From Klebsiella electrica (GTDB lineage: Bacteria; Pseudomonadota; Gammaproteobacteria; Enterobacterales; Enterobacteriaceae), in the NCBI RefSeq assembly GCF_006711645.1, contig NZ_CP041250.1, positions 1 to 64,000 on the forward strand: a stretch of 64,000 nt of DNA, in the 5' to 3' direction. Of this stretch, positions 36,188 through 44,841 are shown one piece after another. The notes below the pieces were generated by a model. That model saw only the letters and a list, made by a program, of their open reading frames with translations. It did no database searches and was not told the DNA's origin. The translations under genes were made by a program, and so were the position numbers. Position 1 is the stretch's first letter; the number at the start of each line of letters is the position of its first letter.

Positions 36188-36457
36188 ATGACTACCATTT
36201 CGCAGAAGTCTGCTCGGGAGATGCTTGGCACCCCTCAGAACTTCAGAGGCGGTGTGTATGTGACAAAAAATGGTGCAGCTGAGCTGTTTATTCAGACCGC
36301 AGAAGAACGTGAAGCGGAACTGGTTGAACGCCACCAGCAGCAGCAAGTAAACGCCATGCTGAAACTGGTTAGCCTGTCTCAGCATGATTTTGAGAACGGC
36401 CGCCACGAAACCGCCCGTGAGCTATTAGCACGGAGGCGAGCAGAGCGGCATAAATAA
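36188..36457 (+). CDS. Type II antitoxin, Phd/YefM-like
   Basis: An 89-residue protein directly upstream of a RelE/ParE-like toxin gene. The N-terminus TISQKSAREMLGTPQNF and the helical, charged C-terminal half fit an antitoxin with an N-terminal DNA-binding domain. A GTGAGG ribosome site is present. It likely represses the operon and neutralises the toxin. The family is moderately sure; the pair is clear from order and spacing (14 bp). Confidence 0.75.
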   Translation: MTTISQKSAREMLGTPQNFRGGVYVTKNGAAELFIQTAEEREAELVERHQQQQVNAMLKLVSLSQHDFENGRHETARELLARRRAERHK

Positions 36458-36471
36458 TATGAGGCCCATAA

Positions 36472-36810
36472 ATGACGGTAGCAATCACCACCCAAGTAAC
36501 AGAACAAACTTTATCAGTAATTGAGTCCTATAAAGCGGTAACAATGTCAGACGATGATGCTCGCGATTTTGCGACTGATTTGTTGGAACAAGCTATCGTC
36601 GATATTGAGGCTAATCCCCTTCAATATCCGTTTGAACAAAACGCGCTGGCCAACGGCGTAAAGTTGCGCCGCTGGTTAGATCCAACCGGGAAATACATCT
36701 GTCTTTTCCGCTATAACCAACAGACTGACGAGGCGATTCTCGACATTTTTGCCAGCACACGTCAGGACTGGTTATCACTTCTCTATCTCGTCCAGATCTC
36801 CCGCCCATAA
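36472..36810 (+). CDS. RelE/ParE-family toxin
   Basis: A 112-residue toxin. The order ARDFATDLLEQAIVDIEANPLQYP, LRRWLDPTGKYICLFRYN, then EAILDIFASTRQDW is the RelE/ParE pattern. It would cleave mRNA at the ribosome or inhibit gyrase; the sequence alone does not decide. It follows the antitoxin by 14 bp and helps keep the plasmid. Confidence 0.75.
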   Translation: MTVAITTQVTEQTLSVIESYKAVTMSDDDARDFATDLLEQAIVDIEANPLQYPFEQNALANGVKLRRWLDPTGKYICLFRYNQQTDEAILDIFASTRQDWLSLLYLVQISRP

Positions 36811-37000
36811 AGATCGAAGCATGTGACGACTCCCCCTGCGATGGCTGTGGGGTTCACATTTGTGCTTTTATCATCCCCAATAACCGCCAAGGCGGTTGTG
36901 GGGTTTGAGGGCCAATGGAACGAAAACGTACGATAGCGACATAACCCATTGTTTAAATTGTGTGATTCATAGACATCAATATAATTTTTTAGCATTCCCT

Positions 37001-37477
37001 TTATTCCTGTCTGAATGTTTTCCCTTCAACTTCGTTAGATCTGTGTTCAGCTTCATCATAGGCGCGTCGTGAAGCTTCTATATCCTGCCATGTGTCGCGA
37101 ATCCAACGGGTAAAACCAGCAAGTGGCTCCAGCATGGAGCACCCTCGTTCAGTCAACTCGTATTCGACACGAGGCGGCAGTTCAGGGTAGTAGTGGCGCG
37201 AAACTAGACCATCCCGTTCAAGGTTACGCAACGTTAACGTCAGCATGCGTTGCGAGATGTCCGGGATGCCCCGTCGAAGCACCCCGAAACGCATCGGTGT
37301 ATCGGGATAGAGAGATAAGAACGAAATAACCAAAATTGTCCACTTGTCTCCCAGTCGGGCTAATACACTTCCGGGAGCACAAGGCGTCAGTACCGGGCCT
37401 CTGGGCGTATGTAGAACAGGTCGGCCATTGACCTCATCTGGCATCATGGTCTGTCCATCTTCAGGAATGTTCTCCAT
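37001..37477 (-). CDS. HxlR-family transcriptional regulator
   Basis: A 158-residue winged-helix regulator. The HxlR signature is clear: LGDKWTILVISFLSL, FGVLRRGIPDISQRMLTLTLRNLERDGLVSR, and PPRVEYELTERGCSMLEPL. There is no upstream cysteine of the HypR type in the helix, only APGSV before it. Target unknown: no metabolic gene sits next to it because IS26 begins 119 bp upstream, so its partner may have been deleted. Confidence 0.88.
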   Translation of the reverse strand: MENIPEDGQTMMPDEVNGRPVLHTPRGPVLTPCAPGSVLARLGDKWTILVISFLSLYPDTPMRFGVLRRGIPDISQRMLTLTLRNLERDGLVSRHYYPELPPRVEYELTERGCSMLEPLAGFTRWIRDTWQDIEASRRAYDEAEHRSNEVEGKTFRQE

Positions 37478-37596
37478 TAGTTATCTCTCTGTAACTCAGT
37501 ATCAAAAAAGTGCCGTCTTGCGGAAATACCATGATAGTTCAAAATGAGAACCTTCAAAAGTTACTATGGGGTACTGAGATGCAACAGTCTTTGGAA

Positions 37597-38415
37597 GGCA
37601 CTGTTGCAAAGTTAGCGATGAGGCAGCCTTTTGTCTTATTCAAAGGCCTTACATTTCAAAAACTCTGCTTACCAGGCGCATTTCGCCCAGGGGATCACCA
37701 TAATAAATGCTGAGGCCTGGCCTTTGCGTAATGCACGCATCACCTCAATACCTTTGATGGTGGCGTAAGCCGTCTTCATGGATTTAAATCCCAGCGTGGC
37801 GCCGATTATCCGTTTCAGTTTGCCATGATCGCATTCAATCACGTTGTTCCGGTACTTAATCTGTCGGTGTTCAACGTCAGACGGGCACCGGCCTTCGCGT
37901 TTGAGCAGAGCAAGCGCGCGACCATAGGCGGGCGCTTTATCCGTGTTGATGAATCGCGGGATCTGCCACTTCTTCACGTTGTTGAGGATTTTACCCAGAA
38001 ACCGGTATGCAGCTTTGCTGTTACGACGGGAGGAGAGATAAAAATCGACAGTGCGGCCCCGGCTGTCGACGGCCCGGTACAGATACGCCCAGCGGCCATT
38101 GACCTTCACGTAGGTTTCATCCATGTGCCACGGGCAAAGATCGGAAGGGTTACGCCAGTACCAGCGCAGCCGTTTTTCCATTTCAGGCGCATAACGCTGA
38201 ACCCAGCGGTAAATCGTGGAGTGATCGACATTCACTCCGCGTTCAGCCAGCATCTCCTGCAGCTCACGGTAACTGATGCCGTATTTGCAGTACCAGCGTA
38301 CGGCCCACAGAATGATGTCACGCTGAAAATGCCGGCCTTTGAATGGGTTCATGTGCAGCTCCATCAGCAAAAGGGGATGATAAGTTTATCACCACCGACT
38401 ATTTGCAACAGTGCC
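37597..38415 (-). mobile_element. IS26 (819 bp, one base short)
   Basis: Ends GGCACTGTTGCAAA (37597) and its complement (to 38415). IS26 is 820 bp; this copy is 819 because a run in the transposase gene has three T instead of four. The flanking 8-mers CTTTGGAA and CTCTTCTC differ, so it is not a simple insertion but marks a deletion or fusion junction that cuts trbI. Confidence 0.92.
37669..38352 (-). CDS. tnpA: IS26 transposase, frameshifted near the C-terminus
   Basis: IS6-family DDE transposase beginning MNPFKGRHFQRD. It follows the IS26 protein to ALRKGQASAF, where a missing T near 37703 changes YYGDPLGEMRLV to IMVIPWAKCAW and ends the protein early (227 residues instead of 234). The catalytic residues are intact; whether the altered tail is active is unknown. 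Confidence 0.88.
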   Translation of the reverse strand: MNPFKGRHFQRDIILWAVRWYCKYGISYRELQEMLAERGVNVDHSTIYRWVQRYAPEMEKRLRWYWRNPSDLCPWHMDETYVKVNGRWAYLYRAVDSRGRTVDFYLSSRRNSKAAYRFLGKILNNVKKWQIPRFINTDKAPAYGRALALLKREGRCPSDVEHRQIKYRNNVIECDHGKLKRIIGATLGFKSMKTAYATIKGIEVMRALRKGQASAFIMVIPWAKCAW

Positions 38416-38802
38416 CTCTTCTCCTTTCATCCGGCGGGCAATGTCGTGCTGGATGTTGCGGGTCACATCAGGCGCGCCCTGAACCACGGCAGGTGAAACC
38501 AGAATGACCACATGATGCTGCTGCTGATACTCCGCCAGACTCTTCTCCAGCGCGTCGTTAAACCGATCAGAGAGCGCTTTGGACTGCGCCTCTGTCAGCT
38601 GCTTCTGACTCACACTGTCCATAAAGCTGTCGAGCGTTTTCTTCATATCAAAAGCCACCACCCGCGGCGTGGAGTAGTCCAGAACCACGCGTGAGAGAAA
38701 CGCGCTGGTTGCCAGGGCGAAAAGCACGAGAGCAACGATGACAGGTATCCGGCGAAAGGTAAGAGAGGTCGTACTGACCGGTTGTTCGGTGTTGTTTTTC
38801 AT
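38389..38802 (-). CDS. trbI: TrbI, C-terminus replaced by IS26 sequence
   Basis: An F-type TrbI, an inner-membrane protein that influences pilus retraction. The N-terminal helix IPVIVALVLFALATSAFLSR is followed by the conserved LDSFMDSVSQKQLTEAQSKAL and HHVVILVSPAVVQGAPDVTR. Native sequence ends at 38416 (MKGEEG); the last nine codons come from IS26. The ATG at 38802 directly follows the traC stop. Its loss of the tail marks where the transfer operon is cut; traW, traU and later genes do not follow. Confidence 0.85.
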   Translation of the reverse strand: MKNNTEQPVSTTSLTFRRIPVIVALVLFALATSAFLSRVVLDYSTPRVVAFDMKKTLDSFMDSVSQKQLTEAQSKALSDRFNDALEKSLAEYQQQHHVVILVSPAVVQGAPDVTRNIQHDIARRMKGEEGTVANSRW

Positions 38803-41441
38803 CACTGTTTATCCTCCATGTCATTCACCGGTATTCGGGATTCAAGCTCAGCCATTTCGTCTTTAAAGTTGCGACACGCGAGGCCGTACACCGCATCGTG
38901 GATATCGACCCCCTCCTGCCGGCGTGCTTTCATGTACTCAAAATCCGGGCCTTTCGAGGAGTACATCGCCCGGCTGAGCGGGTCGACGAACAGGCGGTGC
39001 CAGGAGCAGTTCGCTTCCACCTGCAGCATAAAAGAGGAGAACCACTGCTCTTTGGCCGAACCGAAGCCGTTAATCATGTCTTTCTCCAGCTTGCTGAACT
39101 GATCCGGGTACAGCTGGTTATACTTGGCAAATTCCTTCGCTGACTGTTTCAGAATGGCCTTGTACGATGAGTTCCCCCAGGCAGCGCGTGCAGCGCTGGA
39201 GGCGGTCGGGGAGTCGAAGTCCACGATATTTTGCGTGATGGTGATGTATGCGCCGGTATGTCGACGCGCGGTACGGTAGCCTTTCTCGATGAACTGACCC
39301 ACTTTTTCATTTTTGAAATCAAGGAGCTTCCAGCCCTCATCGATGACGTTCAGTTTTTTCAGGCCACGCGGTGACTGATACATCCTGTTCTCGATGTAAA
39401 TAATCAATGAGAACATCACCGCGATAAGCAGAGAGGGCCGCGACTCCAGGCCACCGAGCTCCAGTACCACCATCCGGGCGTCATCGTGAAGTGTTGGTTT
39501 ATCTGAGTTGAAATAGTCCCCGTAGATCCCATTCACCGTGTACTGATCGAGCAGGATTATCATCTCGTCCAGACGGCCCCGGATTGTCGGGGAATCAGCA
39601 TATTCATCGCTGTCCTTCGCGTCCTGTAAAAACTGAACTACGTCATCAACGCGTGCATGATTACGCTTGCTTAACCAGGCCGCCTGAACTGCCTGCAGAA
39701 GCAGGCCTTCATGGACTTCATCGAGGTTGCCGTTCGGACTGGCCATCACCGACATCTGATCGCGTATACGTTCTGCTGACATGTCGAAGTGAGCATCATC
39801 CAGCACGTTGGCGAACGGGTTAAACTTGAGGGTATCGCCATCGAGGTATACGCCCCCCATGTTTTCACACAGGGACTTATAGCCATCCCCCATGTCGAAC
39901 ACCCAGGCAAACCCGCCGGAGTCGAGCACACTGCGAATGAGGGGCTGAATCAGACCGGTTTTACCCGCCCCGGAGGTGCCGCAGACCGCCATGTTGAAAT
40001 TGGTATTGTTCATTCCCTCGTAGAACAGGTCGATGAACGCCAGCTGATTTCGGTAGGTGGGGGCCAGGAGTCCCGCCGGCGCCAGCGGGCTGTCAGCGAC
40101 GATCGGCAGGAGGTTAGCCACCTGGAACGTCTCCGCCCGCTTCACCACGCCTGCCGCCTGCAGCTCTTTGAACAGGCCTTCGCCGCATTTGAACGGCATC
40201 ATGGCCAGAAAATTACGCAGGTGATGGTAGCGGGCCGGGATAAGCTGGAAGCCACCCTTACGGTAACTGTTGAGCACCTGCTGCTCGGTAGCGAGAGAGG
40301 CCTCTGCGTTATCGGCGGTATACGTGGTGATATTAAAGAAGTAGGACACCAGGGAGGTCTGGTTGGTCGCCAGTCGCTGGCGGATATCGCCCCACTCCTG
40401 CATTTCCTTTATCACGTTCGGAAAGTACTTCGCGTAGGAGGTTTTGCTTTTCTTCTCCACGTCCATGAATTTCAGGTTGGCTTCGTTCTGGGTCTTCACC
40501 TGGTCCTCCACCATCAGCGTCAGCGTGATGACAAAGGGGCAGGAGATGGAGAGCTCCGGGTTCAGCAGGTTGGCGTAGTTGTCCGCATTGGACCAGAGGA
40601 AGGCCATTTCCGGATCTTTCTCCAGATGGTAGCTCGTCACCCGGGTCACGCACTCTTTCCCGTCTCGCCCCAGGCGGCCAATTTTCAGATGACCGGCCGT
40701 GACCTTCATATCAAAGCTGTCATCGACACACTGATAGTTCAGATCCTGATAGGGGTCCAGCTTATACGGTACGCGGTACATCTCGTGCGGGTCCGGGTTA
40801 ATCAGCTCACGCATCAGTTCGACCAGCCCGGCCGCATCAAGGATACGCGTCGGAATGTAAGCCCCGCCCAGTGACGCCCGCAGGATTTTTATCTGGTTCT
40901 CCATCTCCACAATTTGCGTGGCGGAGTTCTTCTTCCGGGGCACGCAGCAGGAGATGTACACGCGGTAGTTACGCAGCGTCAGGGGTAAATCCAGATTGTC
41001 CGGCAGGGGAAATTGTGTTTCCGCCGCCCGGAGATAGTAGGCGCGGGTAATGGCGTTAAACTTTTTAGCCTGTTTACCACTCCAGCGGAATTCACGCAGA
41101 CCGTAGTCGATATCATTGCCGACCAGTTTGCTGGAGACCAGATGAAAACTGACCGGGACGCCCCGGGGAAGTTTGCTGCGCAGTAAATGCTCCAGTGTGG
41201 CGACGATACTTTTATCCGCACCGGGTAAAGGACGCGCCTCAAACATAAAACCGATGGTTTTGTTATTAATAAACAGCCCGGTCGCGGAATCATAATCCTT
41301 ATAGGGCAAAATACGGCTGAACTGGGGGAAATTCATGCTGCCCAGCGTGTCATTGGCTTTCGCGGATTCGTCGGGCAGCTTCAGTGCTGATACCAGTGAA
41401 TTCACAGCCTGGGTGACGGCATCGATGATGTTATTACTCAT
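38802..41441 (-). CDS. traC: TraC, type IV secretion ATPase
   Basis: An 879-residue VirB4-type ATPase needed for F pilus assembly. Walker A GTSGAGKTGLIQP is near residue 485; a Walker B-like segment LNVIDEGWKLLDF lies near 680, with the arginine-rich RTARRHTGAYITITQN after it. An AAAGGAACG ribosome site precedes the ATG. Full length. It follows a cluster of small genes that separates it from traV. Confidence 0.95.
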   Translation of the reverse strand: MSNNIIDAVTQAVNSLVSALKLPDESAKANDTLGSMNFPQFSRILPYKDYDSATGLFINNKTIGFMFEARPLPGADKSIVATLEHLLRSKLPRGVPVSFHLVSSKLVGNDIDYGLREFRWSGKQAKKFNAITRAYYLRAAETQFPLPDNLDLPLTLRNYRVYISCCVPRKKNSATQIVEMENQIKILRASLGGAYIPTRILDAAGLVELMRELINPDPHEMYRVPYKLDPYQDLNYQCVDDSFDMKVTAGHLKIGRLGRDGKECVTRVTSYHLEKDPEMAFLWSNADNYANLLNPELSISCPFVITLTLMVEDQVKTQNEANLKFMDVEKKSKTSYAKYFPNVIKEMQEWGDIRQRLATNQTSLVSYFFNITTYTADNAEASLATEQQVLNSYRKGGFQLIPARYHHLRNFLAMMPFKCGEGLFKELQAAGVVKRAETFQVANLLPIVADSPLAPAGLLAPTYRNQLAFIDLFYEGMNNTNFNMAVCGTSGAGKTGLIQPLIRSVLDSGGFAWVFDMGDGYKSLCENMGGVYLDGDTLKFNPFANVLDDAHFDMSAERIRDQMSVMASPNGNLDEVHEGLLLQAVQAAWLSKRNHARVDDVVQFLQDAKDSDEYADSPTIRGRLDEMIILLDQYTVNGIYGDYFNSDKPTLHDDARMVVLELGGLESRPSLLIAVMFSLIIYIENRMYQSPRGLKKLNVIDEGWKLLDFKNEKVGQFIEKGYRTARRHTGAYITITQNIVDFDSPTASSAARAAWGNSSYKAILKQSAKEFAKYNQLYPDQFSKLEKDMINGFGSAKEQWFSSFMLQVEANCSWHRLFVDPLSRAMYSSKGPDFEYMKARRQEGVDIHDAVYGLACRNFKDEMAELESRIPVNDMEDKQ

Positions 41442-41512
41442 GCGGGCGTTCCTTTAAGAGCATTTCAAAATAACAAGGGTAATAAATGGCAAGAAGAATA
41501 TTCATATCCGCA

Positions 41513-41911
41513 CTAGAAACTCCTTCTTATAATGGAAAGCACTGGAATAAAAAACAATAAACACATGGAGGCAATAATCTGACCCATAAAGATCGAATCC
41601 AACAACACCTCCCCTTGCCACAAACAAATAAGCAGAGTGATAAATAATAAAACCACATGAAAGAAAACAATCAGGAACAGAATGTTCGCTGAGAACTCCC
41701 CATCACCAACTTCCACCTCTAAGCAGAAAAAATAAAATACACACAAACTACAGATAATATAGACGCCTTCATGTCGAATACCCTGAAAGAAATCAGGAGA
41801 AAACTCTCCTGCCAGTCCATTGTAAGTCAGTCTGGCTCCCAGATAGATGAGCCAGTAGACTGGAGGTATAAACAAAAATCCGTACTTTCGAAGAAACAGC
41901 ATCATATCCAT
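41513..41911 (-). CDS. Small polytopic membrane protein (tra region)
   Basis: A 132-residue, very hydrophobic protein with about four membrane helices (about 9-27, 45-65, 78-98, 107-127). ATG codons at 41911, 41905 and 41902 are possible; CAGGGG fits 41905 best. It belongs to a group of unrecognised small membrane proteins between traV and traC. Confidence 0.5.
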   Translation of the reverse strand: MDMMLFLRKYGFLFIPPVYWLIYLGARLTYNGLAGEFSPDFFQGIRHEGVYIICSLCVFYFFCLEVEVGDGEFSANILFLIVFFHVVLLFITLLICLWQGEVLLDSIFMGQIIASMCLLFFIPVLSIIRRSF

Positions 41912-41918
41912 CCCCTGA

Positions 41919-42244
41919 TTATTTGCTCATAGCGTTCAGTGCGTTAAGTTTTTTTTCACGTACTGCTTTAATCTCTTCTTTATACTTGCATTCTGATGCC
42001 ATCTTTTTTGCGTCACCGAAAGTTAATGGCTCTGACGAAGTGCCTGTGTTAGTTTGAATTGCTAAACGTAACGCCTCACCTGCACAAGGTGTCTAATGAA
42101 TAATACTTTGCAGTTGTTCTGGAGTAGCGGGCTGCATATCGCGAGAATCTTCAATATACTGCACAAAAAATACCCAGTTAACACAATTAAAAGAAGAACT
42201 ATCAAAAAACCAAATTGCTGGCCAATTTCTTGCTGTCTTTCCAT
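41919..42244 (-). pseudogene. Decayed small membrane protein gene (frameshift and amber)
   Basis: The start MERQQEIGQQFGFLIVLLLI (ATG 42244, GGAG upstream) has one membrane helix. At the T6 run (42165-42170 on the plus strand as A6) the frame breaks; adding one T continues as YIEDSRDMQPATPEQLQSII, then meets TAG at 42093-42095, after which the frame TPCAGEALRLAIQ continues open to 41919 (NALNAMSK). Together they describe one anchored periplasmic protein of about 108 residues, now carrying two lesions. Confidence 0.45.
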
Positions 42245-42286
42245 TGCTCCATCCCTACCGGTCAATCCAGTTTGTTAATCAGCATT

Positions 42287-42691
42287 TCATTTTGAGTTAG
42301 CTTTATATAATTCCCACTGATGGATATAGGAATAATACTGCCCACCAGGCACATTAATAATGATGCCATCACAGTCCAGTTTATTAACAGGGCTGGTAAA
42401 AGCGCCTGTCGGCATGTTTACCTCAAGTGTCCGGCAGTCATCTTTCCAGTGTCTACCTGCTTCAAGTTCATCCATCGAAAATGAGTGAATGGAGATAACG
42501 AACATCCCGGAAAACCCAACCACCGCTATAAGCGCACAGTATATGAATGTATCGCCTCTGTTAACTCGAAGATTGAATTTTTCAGGGATGGCAACCATTG
42601 CCAGCGCACCGACCACACCAATAACAAAAAGAATCAGGCATATACCGTTAAGCCATGCAACGTTATGTCCAAGTATATAGTACGCTTTCAC
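42287..42691 (-). CDS. Two-helix membrane protein with periplasmic HWK-DC domain
   Basis: About 134 residues from the GTG at 42691 (AAGGA upstream); a TTG further up is less likely. Two membrane helices (about 9-32 and 45-65) precede a domain beginning HWKDDCRTLEVNMPTGAF and containing a second cysteine (KLDCDGIIINV). The domain is paralogous to the small frame at 43312-43560. Unknown function, tra-region specific. Confidence 0.5.
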   Translation of the reverse strand: MKAYYILGHNVAWLNGICLILFVIGVVGALAMVAIPEKFNLRVNRGDTFIYCALIAVVGFSGMFVISIHSFSMDELEAGRHWKDDCRTLEVNMPTGAFTSPVNKLDCDGIIINVPGGQYYSYIHQWELYKANSK

Positions 42692-42757
42692 TTTCTTATT
42701 CCTTATGCTGCATACTTTCAAATAACGTGAGATTGTTAATACTGACCATCGGTCTTA

Positions 42758-43069
42758 CTATTCACCTGCCCCTATCCGATCAAAGTAATAAATCAAGACA
42801 TAAAACATATAAAAGATCACTGTGGCTGTAAAAAATCCAGTTATTACTGACAGCGTCAAATCAGGAAAGTCCGCCCATATGTTTTTATCCTTAAACACCA
42901 TAAAAGAAAATAAAGCACTGAGACCTGTAAGCCCAAACAACATTAAAATACAGGCAAGCGTATCTCTTATAAAAACACCAATAATTACATAGCCGTAACC
43001 GCAGATAATGATTGCCATTGCAAAAAAAAGTCGAACAAAACCATCAAAACTTAACTGGTATTCAGCCAT
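42758..43069 (-). CDS. Small polytopic membrane protein (tra region)
   Basis: A 103-residue protein with three or four predicted membrane helices (about 9-30, 35-55, 75-97). The ATG directly follows the stop of the gene upstream, suggesting coupling. Unrecognised. Confidence 0.5.
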   Translation of the reverse strand: MAEYQLSFDGFVRLFFAMAIIICGYGYVIIGVFIRDTLACILMLFGLTGLSALFSFMVFKDKNIWADFPDLTLSVITGFFTATVIFYMFYVLIYYFDRIGAGE

Positions 43070-43288
43070 TTACCCACCCTCACTCAATGTTTCTATCACG
43101 CTGCTCAAAGGCTCGCGTGTTTTAATTTCAATGCACTCTCCTGTATTACTTCCGTAACCTCTGCCTCCACGTGCTTCGAGTACCCGTAGCATTTTTATGC
43201 AGACATCTGTATTAGGCATGGGAGTAATATCCCAAATCCCACCGCCACTACTCGGCGTCATCAGCACCAGAAAAATAAAGGCATGCAT
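43070..43288 (-). CDS. Small secreted or membrane protein (tra region)
   Basis: A 72-residue protein with an N-terminal hydrophobic segment (MHAFIFLVLMTPSSGGG) and a short domain with two cysteines (DVCIKML, GECIEIK). Directly upstream of, and abutting, the next small membrane gene. Unrecognised. Confidence 0.45.
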   Translation of the reverse strand: MHAFIFLVLMTPSSGGGIWDITPMPNTDVCIKMLRVLEARGGRGYGSNTGECIEIKTREPLSSVIETLSEGG

Positions 43289-43311
43289 ACTTTATTGCCT
43301 CTGTTTATATA

Positions 43312-43560
43312 TTAACGAATGAATATTTCTTTCATTGCCTCTGCGATAGTTGTTTGCCTATTGCCACTTATCGCTCTGTCATAATCAGACTTGCTTACAT
43401 TTTCAATAACATCACTACACTGAAGTCGATTTTGCGCTGGAGAGAAAAACCCTTTATCAATATTAGTCTCAAGCAACCGGCAGTCATTTTTCCAGTGATG
43501 AGATAGAACTTCGGGCACTGTATTACTGTCAGTAGAAAAAAACAGGCTATAATATGTCAA
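43312..43560 (-). CDS. Truncated paralogue of the HWK-DC periplasmic protein
   Basis: An 82-residue frame, HHWKNDCRLLETNIDKGFF..., clearly related to the C-terminal domain of the protein at 42287-42691 (HWK-DC, then a threonine/leucine-glutamate strand and FxSPxxxLxC). The membrane helices are missing: the frame starts within the second helix and no good ribosome site is visible, so it is likely a 5'-truncated remnant. Confidence 0.4.
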   Translation of the reverse strand: MTYYSLFFSTDSNTVPEVLSHHWKNDCRLLETNIDKGFFSPAQNRLQCSDVIENVSKSDYDRAISGNRQTTIAEAMKEIFIR

Positions 43561-43630
43561 TTAAAACACCACAGCCATCGTACATTTGAATAATTCACTC
43601 ATAACCAGCCTTTGCTTTCAGTTAAAAACA

Positions 43631-44035
43631 TCATTGCATTTTATATTCAGATGAACTTCCCTCTGGCCTGTACTTAACGGGAAGGTAGCGGGTTATTCCA
43701 TCAGGACATGACCAGGCGTCTTTGCGACCATTAAATCCTTGTTGAGCATCGAAAGCTGACACCTTGCAGTTTGTTAACGTATACATTGTATTATTTTTTC
43801 TAAAAACCATATCTTTATAAGTATCCTCTGGTGACAAAATAACAAGAGCGGTTATAACATGAAGAATTAAAACCCCAGAGAACATGCAACCACGTAACCC
43901 CCTTCTCTCAAACGCCCTTGATGCAAAAGATCCAACTATCACTCCCATGCCAATAGCGAGAAAAAAATAAAATATATAAAATGAGTCAGCCCGAACAAGT
44001 CTATAAGAGAATGTTAAATAATTAATCATTTTCAA
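43631..44035 (-). CDS. Small membrane protein with cysteine-rich periplasmic tail (tra region)
   Basis: A 134-residue protein with two to three membrane helices (about 16-35, 45-65) and a C-terminal periplasmic part with two cysteines (TNCKVSAFDAQ, WSCPDGITRYLP). First gene of the small-gene cluster after traV. It shares the plan of the HWK-DC protein but not clear sequence identity. Confidence 0.45.
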   Translation of the reverse strand: MKMINYLTFSYRLVRADSFYIFYFFLAIGMGVIVGSFASRAFERRGLRGCMFSGVLILHVITALVILSPEDTYKDMVFRKNNTMYTLTNCKVSAFDAQQGFNGRKDAWSCPDGITRYLPVKYRPEGSSSEYKMQ

Positions 44036-44183
44036 CCCCCCCTTTTAAATAACCCTTACATAAAGATACATGAGCGTAATATCTTCGTCTGAGCACGCTA
44101 CCGCCCATCCCTTTCAACGCAGAGGGCACTCGTTATAATTCAGAAATGAAAACTTACTGCAGCGCCAGTAATGGCGCTGTGAA

Positions 44184-44768
44184 TCAATTAAGGCGAGGCT
44201 GTCCCCACGCCGATGGTTTTACGACAAAAAGAACCGTTGCTGGCTGGTGATATACATCATCTGAATCCACATACGGCGCTATCCACAATGACGTTGTCTC
44301 CTCCCCTTTTCTTAATGGCCGGGGATAATTACCTGGCGGTGTTGACGGTGACGTAAACGTTGACGCCACTACTGGTAAAGACATTTTCACTACCGGCAAA
44401 GACTGGAGCCTTTTCTCGGTTTCGAAATATATTGCCTCATTCTTTGCCGTTGGATTATTTAGGTACACTGCACGTGCTCGTTCTCTCTCCGCTGCCACTC
44501 TGGCCCGGTTCAGGTTGGGTTGAGGCGGCAACGGGTACGAATTAACTGACGTGGTTCTGAAATTACCCTCAGCCAGTTGTGGCAACCCGGCCGCAGCCGG
44601 CTTTGCATCACTGCGTTCCTCCTTCAGCTTCGCTTTTTCATTTGCCTGCTCCATCGTCATACAGGTATCCGACGTCGTGGCATTACATTGAAATTCAGTC
44701 TCTGTGCCCGCGCACCCGGTTAAGAGCAAAGCGCTGCCCAGAGGAATTAACAGCATTAATTCCTTCAT
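44184..44768 (-). CDS. traV: TraV, outer-membrane lipoprotein of the transfer apparatus
   Basis: A 194-residue lipoprotein, VirB7-like, that anchors TraK and TraB in the F-type secretion core. Signal peptide with lipobox LLTGC (Cys 19), the conserved FQCNATTSDTCMTMEQANEKAK, and the end VLFVVKPSAWGQPRLN match F TraV. Between it and traB there is only a 73-bp gap, so traP and trbD of F are absent. Confidence 0.93.
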   Translation of the reverse strand: MKELMLLIPLGSALLLTGCAGTETEFQCNATTSDTCMTMEQANEKAKLKEERSDAKPAAAGLPQLAEGNFRTTSVNSYPLPPQPNLNRARVAAERERARAVYLNNPTAKNEAIYFETEKRLQSLPVVKMSLPVVASTFTSPSTPPGNYPRPLRKGEETTSLWIAPYVDSDDVYHQPATVLFVVKPSAWGQPRLN

Positions 44769-44841
44769 AATATTTCTCGCTATTTATCGGTTTTTTTTTT
44801 CAGGTTCATCCTGAGCTGGGTATTTTCCTTAATCGCCCGAA

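Noticed and set aside
39789..40874. 361-residue plus-strand frame inside traC
   Set aside because: Antisense shadow of traC, which is full length and recognisable.
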